The translations under genes and the position numbers were made by a program. Below are positions 52,915 to 62,812 of a stretch of DNA of 64,000 nucleotides, piece after piece. The notes beneath the pieces were generated by a model that was not told the DNA's origin, did not search any database, and saw nothing but the letters and a program-made list of their open reading frames with translations. The DNA is from Byssovorax sp. (GTDB lineage: Bacteria; Myxococcota_A; Polyangia; Polyangiales; Polyangiaceae): assembly GCA_025362495.1 (NCBI GenBank), contig JANYGI010000034.1:62001-126000 (forward strand). Reading direction: 5' to 3'. Within the stretch, counting starts at the first letter, position 1; each line of letters begins with the position of its first letter.

Positions 52915-53955
52915 ATGTCGGTGGGGCGCTTGATCGTGCCGCCGCTCGAGGCGCGGCCGCTGTGCTCGATCGTGATCCCGTGCCTGAACGAGGCGCGGGA
53001 CATCGAGTCGGTGGTGCGCGGGGCGATGGAGCAGCGGTATCCGCCGCACGCGCTGGAGATCCTGGTCGCGGATGGAGGATCGACCGACGGAACGCAGGCG
53101 ATCGTGGCGCGGCTCGCGGCGGAAGATCCGCGCGTGCAGCTCGTCGATAACCCCGGGCGGTTCCCCTCGGCGGGGATGAACGCCGGGATCCGCCGCGCGC
53201 GGGGGACGGTGATCGTGCGGATGGACGCGCACGCCGCGTACGCCGCCGACTACGTGCTGGCGTCGGTCGAGGCGCTGCAGCGGACGGGCGCGTGCAACGT
53301 CGGCGGCGCGGCGCGGGCCAAGCATCGATCGACGTTCCAGCGGGCCGTGAGCGCCGCGCTGGCGAGCCCGCTCGCCGTCGGCGGCTCAGCGTACCGCGAC
53401 GCCACGCGCGAGGGGTTCGTCGAGACGGTGTTCAACGGCGCGTTCCGTCGCGAGGCCATCGATCACGTCGGGCTCTACGACGAGCGCGCGCGCACGAACG
53501 AGGACGCCGAGCTCAACCAGCGGATCATCGAGGCGGGCGGGCGGGTGTACTTGAGCCGGTCGATCGTGGCCTTTTACTATCCGCGAGCGTCGCTGAGCGG
53601 ACTCGCCGCGCAGTACCTGAGCTACGGCCAGGGCCGCGCGAGGACGCTGCTGCGACGAGGTCGGCTGCTCTCCTCGCGGCCGCTCGTGCCCTTCGCGGCG
53701 GTGACGATCTTCGCGGTGCTCGCGGTGTTCGCGGCGCTCTTGCCGGGGGCGGCGTGGCTGCTCGCGGCTGCGTGCGAGATCTATCTCGGCGTCGTGCTGC
53801 TCGAATCGGCGCGCCTCGCGGCGACGGATCTGCGCTTCTTTCCGCTGCTGATCGCCATATTTCCGGTGATGCACGCGGCGCACGGGCTCGGCGTGTGGGA
53901 GGGGCTCTTTCGCTTTGCGGGCGTCGATCTCGAGCCGCGCCGGGCGCCGCGCTGA
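52915..53955 (+). CDS. GT2 glycosyltransferase (ExoA-like) with membrane segments
   Basis: GGAGGGTGACGATC lies before ATG 52915. The 346-residue protein has a GT-A nucleotide-sugar-binding start (SIVIPCLNEARDIESVVRG), DGGSTDGTQAIVARLA and VRMDAHAAY (DxD-like region), and a later EDAELNQRI motif. At least two hydrophobic segments near the end (FAAVTIFAVLAVFAALLPG) resemble the ExoA family that adds sugars to polyprenol-linked exopolysaccharide. The next gene starts 6 bases after the stop. Probable role: exopolysaccharide or O-antigen synthesis. Confidence 0.8.
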   Translation: MSVGRLIVPPLEARPLCSIVIPCLNEARDIESVVRGAMEQRYPPHALEILVADGGSTDGTQAIVARLAAEDPRVQLVDNPGRFPSAGMNAGIRRARGTVIVRMDAHAAYAADYVLASVEALQRTGACNVGGAARAKHRSTFQRAVSAALASPLAVGGSAYRDATREGFVETVFNGAFRREAIDHVGLYDERARTNEDAELNQRIIEAGGRVYLSRSIVAFYYPRASLSGLAAQYLSYGQGRARTLLRRGRLLSSRPLVPFAAVTIFAVLAVFAALLPGAAWLLAAACEIYLGVVLLESARLAATDLRFFPLLIAIFPVMHAAHGLGVWEGLFRFAGVDLEPRRAPR

Positions 53956-53961
53956 GGGCCT

Positions 53962-55395
53962 GTGCTGCCGATCCTCGTGGCGCTGTGGCAGACCGACGCG
54001 ACCGTTCGCGGGGCGATCGACGAGCAGCTCCAGACGAGCTTCGTCGGCTCGAGCTCGGCCGCGGCGCTGACGGGCGGCGAGCTCGGCTTCGACGCCGCCG
54101 CGATCAGCGGGCGATCGAGCTGGGCTCTGCGCGCCGACGGGCACTACGCGCACGCGTTCGGGTTCTCGTTCTCGGGTGGGGCCGACGCGCCCACGGGGAC
54201 GGGCTCGTTCAACGTCTCGGGCACGAGCTCGTGGCAGGTGGCCCCGCACGCGCAGCTCGGCCTCGATGCGCAGGGATCGATCGCCAATCGCTTCGGAACA
54301 AGGGAGATCGAGGGCGCCGCGGCGGTCGATCCGTTCCAGTCCGGCGATCGGACCACGTACGCGTTCGGGAGCGGCGCGAGGCTCTTCGTGGGCGCGGGCA
54401 AGCGCAGCTCGCTCCGGTTTGGCGCGGGGTTCATGCAGGAGGGCGGGCTCGCCGCCGACGCGCCCGACGCCGTGGGGCTCGACGCGTTCACGGTGCGCGG
54501 CGACCTCGGCTGGGGCCGCGAGATCGGCCCGCGCGACACGATCGTGCCCGAGCTCGGGATCGTGGCGACGCATTTCGAGCACGCGATCCTCGACGTCGAT
54601 CTCCATCGCGGGCAGCTCGACACGACGGCGCTCACCGCTCGACTCGGCGACACCCACGGGTTTTCCAGGCAATTCACCGGGGATTTCAGCGTGGGCGCGA
54701 CGCTTGTCCGATCGGAGCTCGGGCAGGGGAGCGAGCCGGCTTCGTTCGACGCCGCGCCCGACGCGCGCCTCGGGCTGGCGTGGACCGGGCGGGCGACGCG
54801 GGCGAGCGCGAGCTACTCGTTCGGGTTCGCGTCGCTGGGGCCGCGGGTCGCGTACGGGCAGCAGCACGCGCTCGGCGCGGAGCTCGCGCTGCGACCGGTG
54901 GACGGCGCGAAGTGGCGAGATCTGCTGGTGCACGCGACGGCGCGGTTCGCGCACGGCTCCGCGGCGGTGGCGATCCCCGCGCCGATCGGGAGCGCGACGC
55001 CGCCCGGGCGCGGGTGGCTCACGACGACGTCGGCCGCCGTGGGAGCGCTCGTCGAGGCGCCGATCGCGCGCGCCCTGTCGTTTCGAACGGGGCTCGATCT
55101 GCAGCTCGGGCGAGGGACGATCGATCCCGCACCCAGCAGCGGATCGCCCGGCATGGCGCTCCAGGCCATCGTGCTGATCGGGATCGCGGGGACGCTGTCG
55201 ACCGATCCGGCGCGCGCCGCGCGCAAGGATCCGCTGGAGGAAGAGCAGGCGCGGGAGCGCGCCGAGCCCGGGGCGTGGCAGCGGATGGATGATCGCGCGC
55301 GGGAGTACCAGCCCCGCCGCGACGACGCCGAGGGCTCCGACGCCATCGACAGCGACCGCGCGCCGCCTGACGAAGACACCGACCGGGATCGCTGA
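53962..55395 (+). CDS. Outer-membrane beta-barrel candidate next to the GT2 gene
   Basis: The 477-residue product starts at GTG 53962, only 6 bases after the glycosyltransferase stop, which suggests one transcript. No clear signal peptide is visible, so the start may be slightly off. The body has repeated alternating beta strands rich in Gly, Ala, Arg and aromatic residues (FGFSFSGGADAP, LGLDAQGSIAN, RFGAGFMQEGG), typical of outer-membrane barrels. The C-terminal 60 residues are charged (EEEQARERAEP). It may form a secretion or export pore for the glycan, by context only. Confidence 0.6.
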   Translation: MLPILVALWQTDATVRGAIDEQLQTSFVGSSSAAALTGGELGFDAAAISGRSSWALRADGHYAHAFGFSFSGGADAPTGTGSFNVSGTSSWQVAPHAQLGLDAQGSIANRFGTREIEGAAAVDPFQSGDRTTYAFGSGARLFVGAGKRSSLRFGAGFMQEGGLAADAPDAVGLDAFTVRGDLGWGREIGPRDTIVPELGIVATHFEHAILDVDLHRGQLDTTALTARLGDTHGFSRQFTGDFSVGATLVRSELGQGSEPASFDAAPDARLGLAWTGRATRASASYSFGFASLGPRVAYGQQHALGAELALRPVDGAKWRDLLVHATARFAHGSAAVAIPAPIGSATPPGRGWLTTTSAAVGALVEAPIARALSFRTGLDLQLGRGTIDPAPSSGSPGMALQAIVLIGIAGTLSTDPARAARKDPLEEEQARERAEPGAWQRMDDRAREYQPRRDDAEGSDAIDSDRAPPDEDTDRDR

Positions 55396-55410
55396 GGCGC
55401 GATCCCGGTC
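55381..55410. terminator. Bidirectional terminator between the barrel gene and gyrA
   Basis: A perfect 12-bp stem (gaccgggatcgc at 55381-55392, gcgatcccggtc at 55399-55410) encloses loop tgaggc, which contains the stop codon of the + gene. It lies at the convergent ends of the barrel gene and gyrA. No long T-run follows on either side. Confidence 0.6.
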
Positions 55411-55419
55411 GGATCGCGA

Positions 55420-58077
55420 TCAGCTCGCGGCGCCGTCGTCGCTCGGCGTGGTGTCGTCCGTGGCCGCCGCGGAGACACCGTTGACATCGGTGACACCGTT
55501 GACGTCGACCTCGCCGTCGGTGGGCGGGGTGCCGCCGCCCTCGGGGACGTCGACGACCGCGAACGCCTCGATGGCGACGACGCGCTCGCCGTCGTCGACG
55601 TTCATCAGGCGCACGCCCTGAGCGTTGCGGCCCGTCTCGCGGATCTCGCTGGCGCGGGTGCGGATCATCTGGCCGCGGTCGGTGACGAGCATGACCTCGT
55701 CGGTGGGGCCGACCATGGCGATGCCGACGACCGGGCCGTTGCGATCGCTGGCGTCGATGAGGATCACGCCCTTGCCGCCGCGGCTCTGCTTGCGGAACTC
55801 TTCGAGCGGCGTCTGCTTGCCGTAGCCGCGCTCGCACACCGCGAGCACGCGGTCGCGCTCCGGCGTCGCGACGACGAGACCGACGACGACGTCGCCGCCG
55901 TCGGCTTCGTCGAGCTCGATGCCCTTCACGCCCATCGTCGCGCGGCCGGTGGGGCGCACGTCGCCCTCCGAGAAGCGGATCGACATGCCGCGTCGGGTGG
56001 CGATGACCAGCTCGCGGGTGCCGTCGGTGATCGCGGCCGACAGCAGCTGATCGGCCTCCTCGATCTTCACGCCGATGATGCCCTTCTCGCGGTAGTTCTC
56101 GTACTCGCTGAGCATCGTCTTCTTGATCTGACCGCGGCGCGTGAGCGTGACGACGAAGGTGTTGTCATCGAACACGGCCGGCACCGGCGTGATCGCGCAG
56201 ACCTTCTCGCCCGGCTCCATACCGACGAAGTTGACGATCGCGCGGCCCTTGGCGTTGCGCGCGCCCTCGGGGATCTCGAAGACCTTCTTGACGTAGACCT
56301 TCCCCTTGTCGCTGAAGAAGAAGACGTACGAGTGGGTGGAGGCCACGAAGAGCTGGCTGACCCAGTCCTCGTCGCGCGCTTCCATCCCCACGGTGCCCTT
56401 GCCGCCGCGCTTCTGGGCGCGATACGTCGAGGTCGGCGTGCGCTTGAGGTAGCCGGCGTGGGAGATGGTGACGACCATGTCCTCTTCCTGGATCAAGTCT
56501 TCCAGGTTGATCTCGGCCTCGGCGGCGACGATCTCGGTGCGGCGCTTGTCGCCGAAGCGGGCCTTGATGTCCTCGAGCTCGAGGATGATCACGTTCATCA
56601 GGAGCACCGAGTCGGCGAGGATGGCGCGCAGGCGCTCGATCTCGATCGAGAGCTCGCCGTACTCGCGGGCGAGCTTCTCGCGCTCGAGGCCGGTGAGGCG
56701 CGAGAGGCGCATCTCGAGGATGGCCTTCACCTGGCGGTCCGACAGGAAGTAGTCGACGCGGCCGTCGGCCTCGACGCACTCGGGCTCGGGGCGGCCGGCG
56801 CGGCGGAGGAACTCGCCGAGGCCGTGCAAGGGCAGGGCAAGCAGGCGGTCGCGGGCCTCGTCGACGTCGGCGCTCGATCGGATCGTGGCGATGACGCGAT
56901 CGATGTCGGTCGTCGCCATGCCCAGGCCTTCGATCAGCTCGCGCTGGGCCTCGGCCTGGCGGAGCTCGAAGCGGCAGCGGCGGGTGACGACGTCGCGGCG
57001 GTGCTCGATGAAGTGGGCGAGCGTCTCCTTGAGGTTGAGCACCGCGGGGCGGCCGTTGGCGATGGCGAGGTTGATCACGCCGAACGTCGCCTGCAGATCC
57101 GTCAGCCGGTAGAGCTGGTTCAGGATCACCTGCGGGAAGATGTCTTTCTTCAGCTCGATGACGATGCGCATGCCCTCGCGATCGCTCTCGTCGCGGACCT
57201 CGCTGATGCCTTCGATGCGCTTCTCGCGCATGCACTCGGCGATCTTCGCGACAAGGCGGGCCTTGTTCACCTGGTAGGGGATCTCGGTGATGATCAGGTG
57301 CTCGCGGTCGCCCTTCATCGATTTCTCGATGATCGATCGGCCGCGCATGCAGATCGATCCGCGGCCGGTGCGGTAGGCCTGCTCGATGCCGGCGCGGCCG
57401 TAAATCAGGCCTGCCGTGGGGAAATCGGGGCCGGGGATGATCTTGATCAGCTCGTCGATCGTCGTCTCGGGCTCGTGCAAAAGGGCCAGCGTGCCGTCGA
57501 TGATCTCGACCAGGTTGTGGGGCGGGATGTTCGTCGCCATGCCGACGGCGATGCCGCTCGACCCGTTGACGAGGAGCTGCGGGTACTTCGCCGGGAGGAC
57601 CGCGGGCTCGAGCTCGGAGTCGTCGTAGTTGGGCTGGAAGTCGACCGTCTCTTTCTCGAGATCGGTGAGCAGCTCGACCGCCATGCGCGAGAGGCGGGAC
57701 TCGGTGTAACGCATGGCGGCCGGCGGATCGCCGTCGACCGAGCCGTAGTTGCCCTGCCCGTCGATGAGCGGATACCGCAGGCTGAACGGCTGGGCCATGC
57801 GGACGAGCGCGTCGTAGACCGAGGCGTCGCCGTGCGGGTGGTACTTGCCGAGCACGTCGCCGACGACACGCGCGCATTTCTTGTGCGCGCCGCCGGGGCC
57901 GATCTTCTGCTCGCTCATCGAGTAGAGGATGCGGCGGTGGACGGGCTTGAGGCCGTCGCGCACGTCGGGGATCGCGCGCCCGATGATCACGCTCATCGCG
58001 TAATCGAGGTAGCTCGTGCGCAGCTCGTCCTGGATGCTGACCGGGACCTTCTGCTGGATGTTCGAGGTGTCACTCAT
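55420..58077 (-). CDS. gyrA: DNA gyrase subunit A
   Basis: An 885-residue protein, the A subunit that cuts and rejoins DNA with GyrB to introduce negative supercoils. ATG at 58077 gives [17 protein letters not shown]. The breakage-reunion domain has [20 protein letters not shown] and the catalytic Tyr124 in MRYTESRL. The C-terminal beta-pinwheel carries a GyrA-box-like QKRGGKG. In the quinolone-resistance region the usual Ser83 (E. coli numbering) is Ala, as in mycobacteria. The acidic, variable C-terminal tail ends in [11 protein letters not shown]. No gyrB is in the window. Confidence 0.95.
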   Translation of the reverse strand: MSDTSNIQQKVPVSIQDELRTSYLDYAMSVIIGRAIPDVRDGLKPVHRRILYSMSEQKIGPGGAHKKCARVVGDVLGKYHPHGDASVYDALVRMAQPFSLRYPLIDGQGNYGSVDGDPPAAMRYTESRLSRMAVELLTDLEKETVDFQPNYDDSELEPAVLPAKYPQLLVNGSSGIAVGMATNIPPHNLVEIIDGTLALLHEPETTIDELIKIIPGPDFPTAGLIYGRAGIEQAYRTGRGSICMRGRSIIEKSMKGDREHLIITEIPYQVNKARLVAKIAECMREKRIEGISEVRDESDREGMRIVIELKKDIFPQVILNQLYRLTDLQATFGVINLAIANGRPAVLNLKETLAHFIEHRRDVVTRRCRFELRQAEAQRELIEGLGMATTDIDRVIATIRSSADVDEARDRLLALPLHGLGEFLRRAGRPEPECVEADGRVDYFLSDRQVKAILEMRLSRLTGLEREKLAREYGELSIEIERLRAILADSVLLMNVIILELEDIKARFGDKRRTEIVAAEAEINLEDLIQEEDMVVTISHAGYLKRTPTSTYRAQKRGGKGTVGMEARDEDWVSQLFVASTHSYVFFFSDKGKVYVKKVFEIPEGARNAKGRAIVNFVGMEPGEKVCAITPVPAVFDDNTFVVTLTRRGQIKKTMLSEYENYREKGIIGVKIEEADQLLSAAITDGTRELVIATRRGMSIRFSEGDVRPTGRATMGVKGIELDEADGGDVVVGLVVATPERDRVLAVCERGYGKQTPLEEFRKQSRGGKGVILIDASDRNGPVVGIAMVGPTDEVMLVTDRGQMIRTRASEIRETGRNAQGVRLMNVDDGERVVAIEAFAVVDVPEGGGTPPTDGEVDVNGVTDVNGVSAAATDDTTPSDDGAAS

Positions 58078-58255
58078 GCGTGGCTCGGCCCCTCGGGCGA
58101 GGCCGCACCGTGGACGCTTGCTTGCGCCCCGATGCGCTCGGCGTGGCGCGCGGAAGATCCCGGAAACAGGACGGGATTCGGCGCCGGGAGGGGGCCTTTC
58201 ACGTAGTCCAACGCGCGCCGCGGCGCAACGGTTTGACCCCGCGAACGAGCGCTAT

Positions 58256-59185
58256 TTACTGCGCCGTGAAGGGGCCGCAATCGGCGGGAACGGTGAACCC
58301 TGCGCGGGCGACCGCCGAGCACGTCGCGGTGTACGCGGGAGTGCCCGGCATCTCGCTTTTGTCGTGGGCGGCGAGGTGGAACGTGTACGTCGCGCCGGGG
58401 ACGAGGTTCTTCGCGTACGTCTTCAGCGCGGTGCCGTTGCAGGGGAGGCCGAGGTAGCCAGTGAGGCTCGCGTCGTCGGCCTTGATGTCGAGCTTGGTGA
58501 TCGTCCCGTTCGGCTGGTTGATGCCGTCTTCGCTGGTGCAAACGAGCGCGCCCAGCGAGTCGCGCGGGTCGACGGTGATCGCGGTCGGGCCGCCGCCCTG
58601 CGCGTCGGTGAAGGGCTCGTCGCACGAGGCGATGACGTTGCCGTCGGTGACGGGCTTGCTCGGCAGGTTGCCGCACGAGGTCTGCCAGCGCCGCGCGACC
58701 GGGACCACGCCGGCCGTGAGCGCGGCGGCGCACACCACGTTCGGCGAGGTGCCCGCCGGGAGCATGATGCGACTGCCAGACTCGGCGCCGCCGCACGGGA
58801 CCAGCGCGGCGGCGGGCAGATCGTAGCCGTCGATGCTGACGGTGTACTGGTGCCCTTCGAGCACGTAGCGGAACGAGACCGGCTGCGAGCACGAGGTGGG
58901 CGGCGACGACGCGAGATCGATCTGCGGGCCGTGCGCCGGCGTTTCGCTGAGCGTCGCGACGTAGCTCTTCAGCGCGCCGGGCAGGTTGCTGCAGGCCACC
59001 TTGCCGAGGAACGTCGCGGGATCGATCGTCAGCGACGTGGGGACGACCGCCGTCGTCGTCGTCGTGTCGGTGGCGGCGACGCAGCTCGCGGACACGAGCA
59101 GCGCGAGGCCCGCGATCGCGGCGACGGCGCGCGGCGACGGGGAGCAAGGGAGGCGCAAAAGGCTCGAGCGCACGCGACGGATCAC
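58256..59185 (-). CDS. Cys-rich secreted lipoprotein
   Basis: The 309-residue product starts at GTG 59185 and has a signal peptide ending in LVSASC (lipobox), followed by a Thr-rich linker. About ten cysteines are spread over two similar halves (LxxYVATLSETPAHG and LKTYAKNLVPGATYTFHLAAHD), which suggests an internal duplication of about 130 residues. It is likely envelope-anchored and disulphide-bonded. No family is recognised. It lies downstream of another Cys-rich lipoprotein. Confidence 0.7.
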   Translation of the reverse strand: MIRRVRSSLLRLPCSPSPRAVAAIAGLALLVSASCVAATDTTTTTAVVPTSLTIDPATFLGKVACSNLPGALKSYVATLSETPAHGPQIDLASSPPTSCSQPVSFRYVLEGHQYTVSIDGYDLPAAALVPCGGAESGSRIMLPAGTSPNVVCAAALTAGVVPVARRWQTSCGNLPSKPVTDGNVIASCDEPFTDAQGGGPTAITVDPRDSLGALVCTSEDGINQPNGTITKLDIKADDASLTGYLGLPCNGTALKTYAKNLVPGATYTFHLAAHDKSEMPGTPAYTATCSAVARAGFTVPADCGPFTAQ

Positions 59186-59276
59186 GACGCGTGAGGTAGT
59201 CGATGCGGTGGGGCGAAGCCAGGGAAACCGACGTCGCGAAGCGGGGATCTACGCCGCGAGCAACGCGGGCTCGCGA

Positions 59277-59768
59277 TCATTTCGCGTCGGTCGCCGCGTC
59301 GATGGCGCCGGCGTCCACGGCGGGCACGAGCGAGGCAAAGTTGCAGGCGGCCAGGAGATCGACCTTTTCCTGGAGGACCACGCACGGGGTGAGGGTGGTG
59401 TCGGCGCCGGCGATGAGCGCCGCGCCCGCGCAGCCCTGGATGGTCTTCGCCCCGGCCTTCGCGCAGGTCGCGGTGGCGTTGACGGCCGCGACGCAAGCGT
59501 CGATCGTCGCGGTCACCGGCGTGCCAGCGTCGGCGTTCTCGACGCCGTCGAGGCATTGATCCCGGTAGAACAGGGTGCACGACTGCACCTTGTCGTCGGC
59601 GAAGCCGCACGCCGTCGCGGCGTTGCAGCGGGCCGTCTCGATGGTGCGGCACGCGTCGACGCCGACCGCGTCGGACCCGCAGCTCGTGGGGGCGAGGAGG
59701 GAGACGAGCGCGAGCGCCGCGAGCGAGGCGGAGAGCAAGAGGCCGACGAGGGTACGGGGGCGGGACAC
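59277..59768 (-). CDS. Small Cys-rich lipoprotein
   Basis: GTG at 59768 gives 163 residues with a signal peptide (LVGLLLSASLAALALVSLL) and a lipobox-like PTSC. About ten cysteines lie in pairs with spacing like C-x-C (CNAATACGF, CAKAGAK, CAGAALIAG). It is likely a small extracytoplasmic disulphide-rich protein. Function unknown. Confidence 0.65.
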   Translation of the reverse strand: MSRPRTLVGLLLSASLAALALVSLLAPTSCGSDAVGVDACRTIETARCNAATACGFADDKVQSCTLFYRDQCLDGVENADAGTPVTATIDACVAAVNATATCAKAGAKTIQGCAGAALIAGADTTLTPCVVLQEKVDLLAACNFASLVPAVDAGAIDAATDAK

Positions 59769-59834
59769 CGCTGGGGCCTAGCATGCAGCGAAAGCCGAGG
59801 GCCAGTTTTCGGCGAGCGCGCTACGCTCGCGCCC

Positions 59835-60728
59835 GTGCCTGTTCCGCCGTCTGCCATGATCCTCGCCGCCGGTTTCGGCACGCGCCTCCGCCCGCTCACC
59901 GACGAGCTGCCGAAGCCGCTCGTCCCGGTCGGCGATCGCGCCGCCGTCGCGCACATCGCGGATCGCCTTGCAAAAGCGGGGATCGCGGAGGCCGTCCTCA
60001 ACACGCACCACCTCGCCGAGGCGTTCACGCCACGACGGATCGCGGCGCTTCCGCTCCGGCTGCGGGTGATCCACGAGCCGTCGATCCTCGGCACCGCGGG
60101 CGGCGTCGCCAACGCGGCGCCGCTGCTCGGCGACGGCGAGGTGATCCTCTGGAATGGGGACATCCTGGCCGACGTCGACATCGCGGCGTTGCTGGAAATC
60201 CATCGCGCCGCTCGGGCGCCCGCGACGATGGTGATCGCGCCTCGGCCGCACGGCGAGGGGACGGTCGGCGTCGACCCGACCGGCGCGATCGTGCGGCTCC
60301 GCGGCGAGCTCTTCGGCGACGAGGTCAGCGGCGGGGATTTTCTCGGCATCTATGCGATCGGGCCAGCGTTGCGCGCCCGGCTGCCTCGCGAGGGGTGCTT
60401 GATCGGCGACGGCTGCCTCCCGGCGCTGCGGGCCGGCCAGCGGATCGCGAGCTTCCCGGTGACGACGGCGTGGGACGACATCGGCTCGATCGCCTCGTAT
60501 CTGCGGGCGAACCGGCGCTGGCTGGGTCGCGTCGGTCAAGGCAATCACGTGGGCGAAGGCGCGGTGATCGCCGCGGGCGTGACGATCGAGGACAGCGTGA
60601 TCGGCGCCGGTGCCGAGCTCCGCGGTCACGGGGTGGTGCGCGGCGCGGTGATCTGGCCCGGGGCGCGCGCCGAGGCGCCCCTCGAAGACGCCGTTGTGAC
60701 GACGACGGGGCTCGTCGTGCGCGGCTGA
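59835..60728 (+). CDS. Sugar-1-phosphate nucleotidyltransferase
   Basis: The 297-residue product starts at GTG 59835 (ATG at 59856 is possible and begins the catalytic motif). MILAAGFGTRLRPLTDELPKPL is the nucleotidyltransferase signature (split by position; Gly-rich loop then PKPL), and VILWNGDILADVD contains the metal-binding Asp. The C-terminal half has left-handed helix-like repeats (VIAAGVTIEDSVIGAGAE). It should make a nucleotide-sugar such as GDP-mannose or an NDP-hexose for envelope glycans. The exact sugar is undetermined. Confidence 0.85.
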   Translation: MPVPPSAMILAAGFGTRLRPLTDELPKPLVPVGDRAAVAHIADRLAKAGIAEAVLNTHHLAEAFTPRRIAALPLRLRVIHEPSILGTAGGVANAAPLLGDGEVILWNGDILADVDIAALLEIHRAARAPATMVIAPRPHGEGTVGVDPTGAIVRLRGELFGDEVSGGDFLGIYAIGPALRARLPREGCLIGDGCLPALRAGQRIASFPVTTAWDDIGSIASYLRANRRWLGRVGQGNHVGEGAVIAAGVTIEDSVIGAGAELRGHGVVRGAVIWPGARAEAPLEDAVVTTTGLVVRG

Positions 60729-60938
60729 TCGCCGAGCCGATCCGCCCGCGTGCGCCGCGGCGAGCTGCGCGATTGTCTCGAAGGTCCTGGATCGCACGCC
60801 TGTCAATCGAGGCTTGATTTTACGTTCTTCTTCGTGCGTCCTGGATCGAGCGCCGGCCTGGAGCAGCGGGCGGATCTCCGCCGACGCGCACCCCCGATGG
60901 CACCTCGATTGCCGCGCTCCGTGAGGTGGGGGGAGACC

Positions 60939-61856
60939 ATGGCGATTGGTGACCACGACCCTTTCTCGGGCGACAGCGTCAGGGGCGGAGCAACCGAGAT
61001 CCACGTCCACGAGGCCCGGGCGCGCGCCGCCCCGCTTCGTCGTGACGCGCGGACCTACCTGGCTTGCGCGGCGCTCAACCCGTATCACGTGATCCTGCTG
61101 GCGGGCGCGCTGCTCCTTTGCCTGATCAGCTGGAGCTTCTGGGCGCTCCTGGTCGAGCTCGGCGCGGATCTCCTCGTGCTCGCGATCCTGCCGTGGTGCG
61201 GCTTCTTCCGCCGCCGCGCCGACGTTCAGCTCGATCAGGCCGCGCGCCTCGAGGCCACGCGGGCGCGCGAGGCCTTGATCCAGCGCATGGGCGAGGGGCA
61301 TCGACACGAGCTCTCGCGCCTCGACGCGCTGGTCGAGCGGACCCGGGATCCGCGCCTGCGCGGGGGGCGCGAGCTGCCGGAGATCGCCGACGAAGGGGGC
61401 GGCCTCGACCGCCTCGCCTACCGCTACATTCGCCTGGCGATCGCCCATCGTTGCTGCGCCGAGACGCTGGCGATGACCGACTACCGCGCGCTGCAGGCGA
61501 CCATCCGCTCGCTCGAAGCGACGCTGCCCGCGCCGGCGCCGCGCATCCGTCACATGATGGAACGGCGCCTCTCGGTGGCGAAAAAGCGCGTGGAGCACTG
61601 GGGTCACGCGCGCGAGAACCTCGAGCTGTTGACCCACGAGCTGTCGACGATCGTCGAGCTGGTGCAGCTCGTTCACGAGCGGACGACGGCGCCGGTGGGA
61701 GGTCCACGCTTCTGCACCGACGTCGACGGTATGCTCGCCGATATCGACGACAGCGAGGGCATCGAGCGCGAGATCGCAGCCCTCGGTACGGAGGATGGTC
61801 TGGAGCTCCTCGAAGAGCTCGAAGCGGCGCCGGTGATGGCGCTCTGCCGACGGTGA
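60939..61856 (+). CDS. Membrane protein with a long charged helical region
   Basis: A GGGGGGAGACC site precedes ATG 60939. The 305-residue product has two membrane segments near residues 50-90 (YHVILLAGALLLCLISWSFW, then LLVLAILPWCGFF). A highly charged helical domain of about 200 residues follows, rich in Arg, Glu and Leu with coiled-coil spacing. It has no enzyme motif. A long inverted repeat lies after the stop. Confidence 0.6.
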   Translation: MAIGDHDPFSGDSVRGGATEIHVHEARARAAPLRRDARTYLACAALNPYHVILLAGALLLCLISWSFWALLVELGADLLVLAILPWCGFFRRRADVQLDQAARLEATRAREALIQRMGEGHRHELSRLDALVERTRDPRLRGGRELPEIADEGGGLDRLAYRYIRLAIAHRCCAETLAMTDYRALQATIRSLEATLPAPAPRIRHMMERRLSVAKKRVEHWGHARENLELLTHELSTIVELVQLVHERTTAPVGGPRFCTDVDGMLADIDDSEGIEREIAALGTEDGLELLEELEAAPVMALCRR

Positions 61857-61863
61857 CGGGCGA

Positions 61864-61910
61864 GGGGCGCTGGCCGACGTGGAGGCTCGCTCCGCGCTCG
61901 CCAGCGCCCC
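61864..61910. repeat. 10-bp inverted repeat between convergent genes
   Basis: ggggcgctgg at 61864-61873 and ccagcgcccc at 61901-61910 form a perfect stem, with a 27-base loop that can itself pair in part. No T-run follows. It may be a weak bidirectional terminator between the two converging genes. Confidence 0.45.
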
Positions 61911-61916
61911 GGGCGA

Positions 61917-62642
61917 CTAGCGACGAAGGACGCCGAGGACGCGGGAGCTGACCGCCGATCCGCTGAAGAGGATCGAGGCGCCGACGGCGAGCAATCCGAC
62001 GAGCGAGAGCGTGAGCGGATCGATGCCGATGAGGGCGAGGATCCCGAGCACGATCGCCGCGATGCCGATCAACATCTGGGTGCCCGACGCGGCGACGCTG
62101 ACCTCGTGCGTCGATCGCTCGAAGCGCTCCCGCTCGCCCGCGCCGCGCATCGAGCCGAGATCCACCGCGGCGCCCGTCCCGACGAGCATCGCGCCGCCGA
62201 ACACCAGCAGCGCGACCGGGATGAGGATCTGCGGCGCCACGCCGATCAGGGCCAGGATCCCGAGGACGATCCCCGCGGCACCGCCGAGGATTTCACTGGT
62301 CATCCCACCGCCGATCTCGGACTTCGGGGACCACTCGTAACCCGGCGTCTCGGCGACGGTCTTCGACCACCGCGCCGCCACCGCCCCTCCTTGCGCCAGG
62401 AGCGCGACGCCGACGGCGATGGTGGCGATCGCCGCCAGGTACCCCGGCAGAACGCCGGCCAGCCCGATGATCGCCAGCGCCGCAGCGGCGAGGCCGGCGA
62501 GGGCCTCCGTGATCGAGCCGCCGGCGATCACCTTGGCGGTCTTGCGCTCTGCGCGCTCATGCCGCATCGGCCCGCGGCCGCTGCTCTCGACGATGACGTC
62601 TCGTCGCTCGTGGTGTTCGGTTTCCGGTCCAATCTCAGCCAT
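61917..62642 (-). CDS. Membrane protein with three similar hydrophobic hairpins
   Basis: AAGGGGGAAAT precedes ATG 62642. The 241-residue product begins with a charged cytoplasmic stretch and then has three roughly 65-residue hydrophobic units. Each shows a LxILALIG-type helix, a Pro-containing turn and a second helix ending in a small-residue motif (LLVFGGAMLVGTG; LLAVGASILFSG). This suggests triplication of a helical hairpin. Function unknown; it ends close to the convergent neighbour. Confidence 0.7.
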   Translation of the reverse strand: MAEIGPETEHHERRDVIVESSGRGPMRHERAERKTAKVIAGGSITEALAGLAAAALAIIGLAGVLPGYLAAIATIAVGVALLAQGGAVAARWSKTVAETPGYEWSPKSEIGGGMTSEILGGAAGIVLGILALIGVAPQILIPVALLVFGGAMLVGTGAAVDLGSMRGAGERERFERSTHEVSVAASGTQMLIGIAAIVLGILALIGIDPLTLSLVGLLAVGASILFSGSAVSSRVLGVLRR

Positions 62643-62812
62643 ATTTCCCCCTTTTCCCGTGGTGCAGGCCACCGCAGGCGATGGCCGAACTCGGGCGAAT
62701 GCGAGTTGCACGCGGCACGCCAGGAAACGCGCGGGGAAGCCGCCTGCGGCGGTACGTCACCAGGTCGAGAAGGAAGTGCACAGCCGGCCCTCGCGAGCCG
62801 ACGACCCCCGCG

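Noticed and set aside
56332-58206. 624-codon plus-strand frame opposite gyrA
   Set aside because: gyrA is clear on the minus strand. The plus frame arises from GC-rich third positions.
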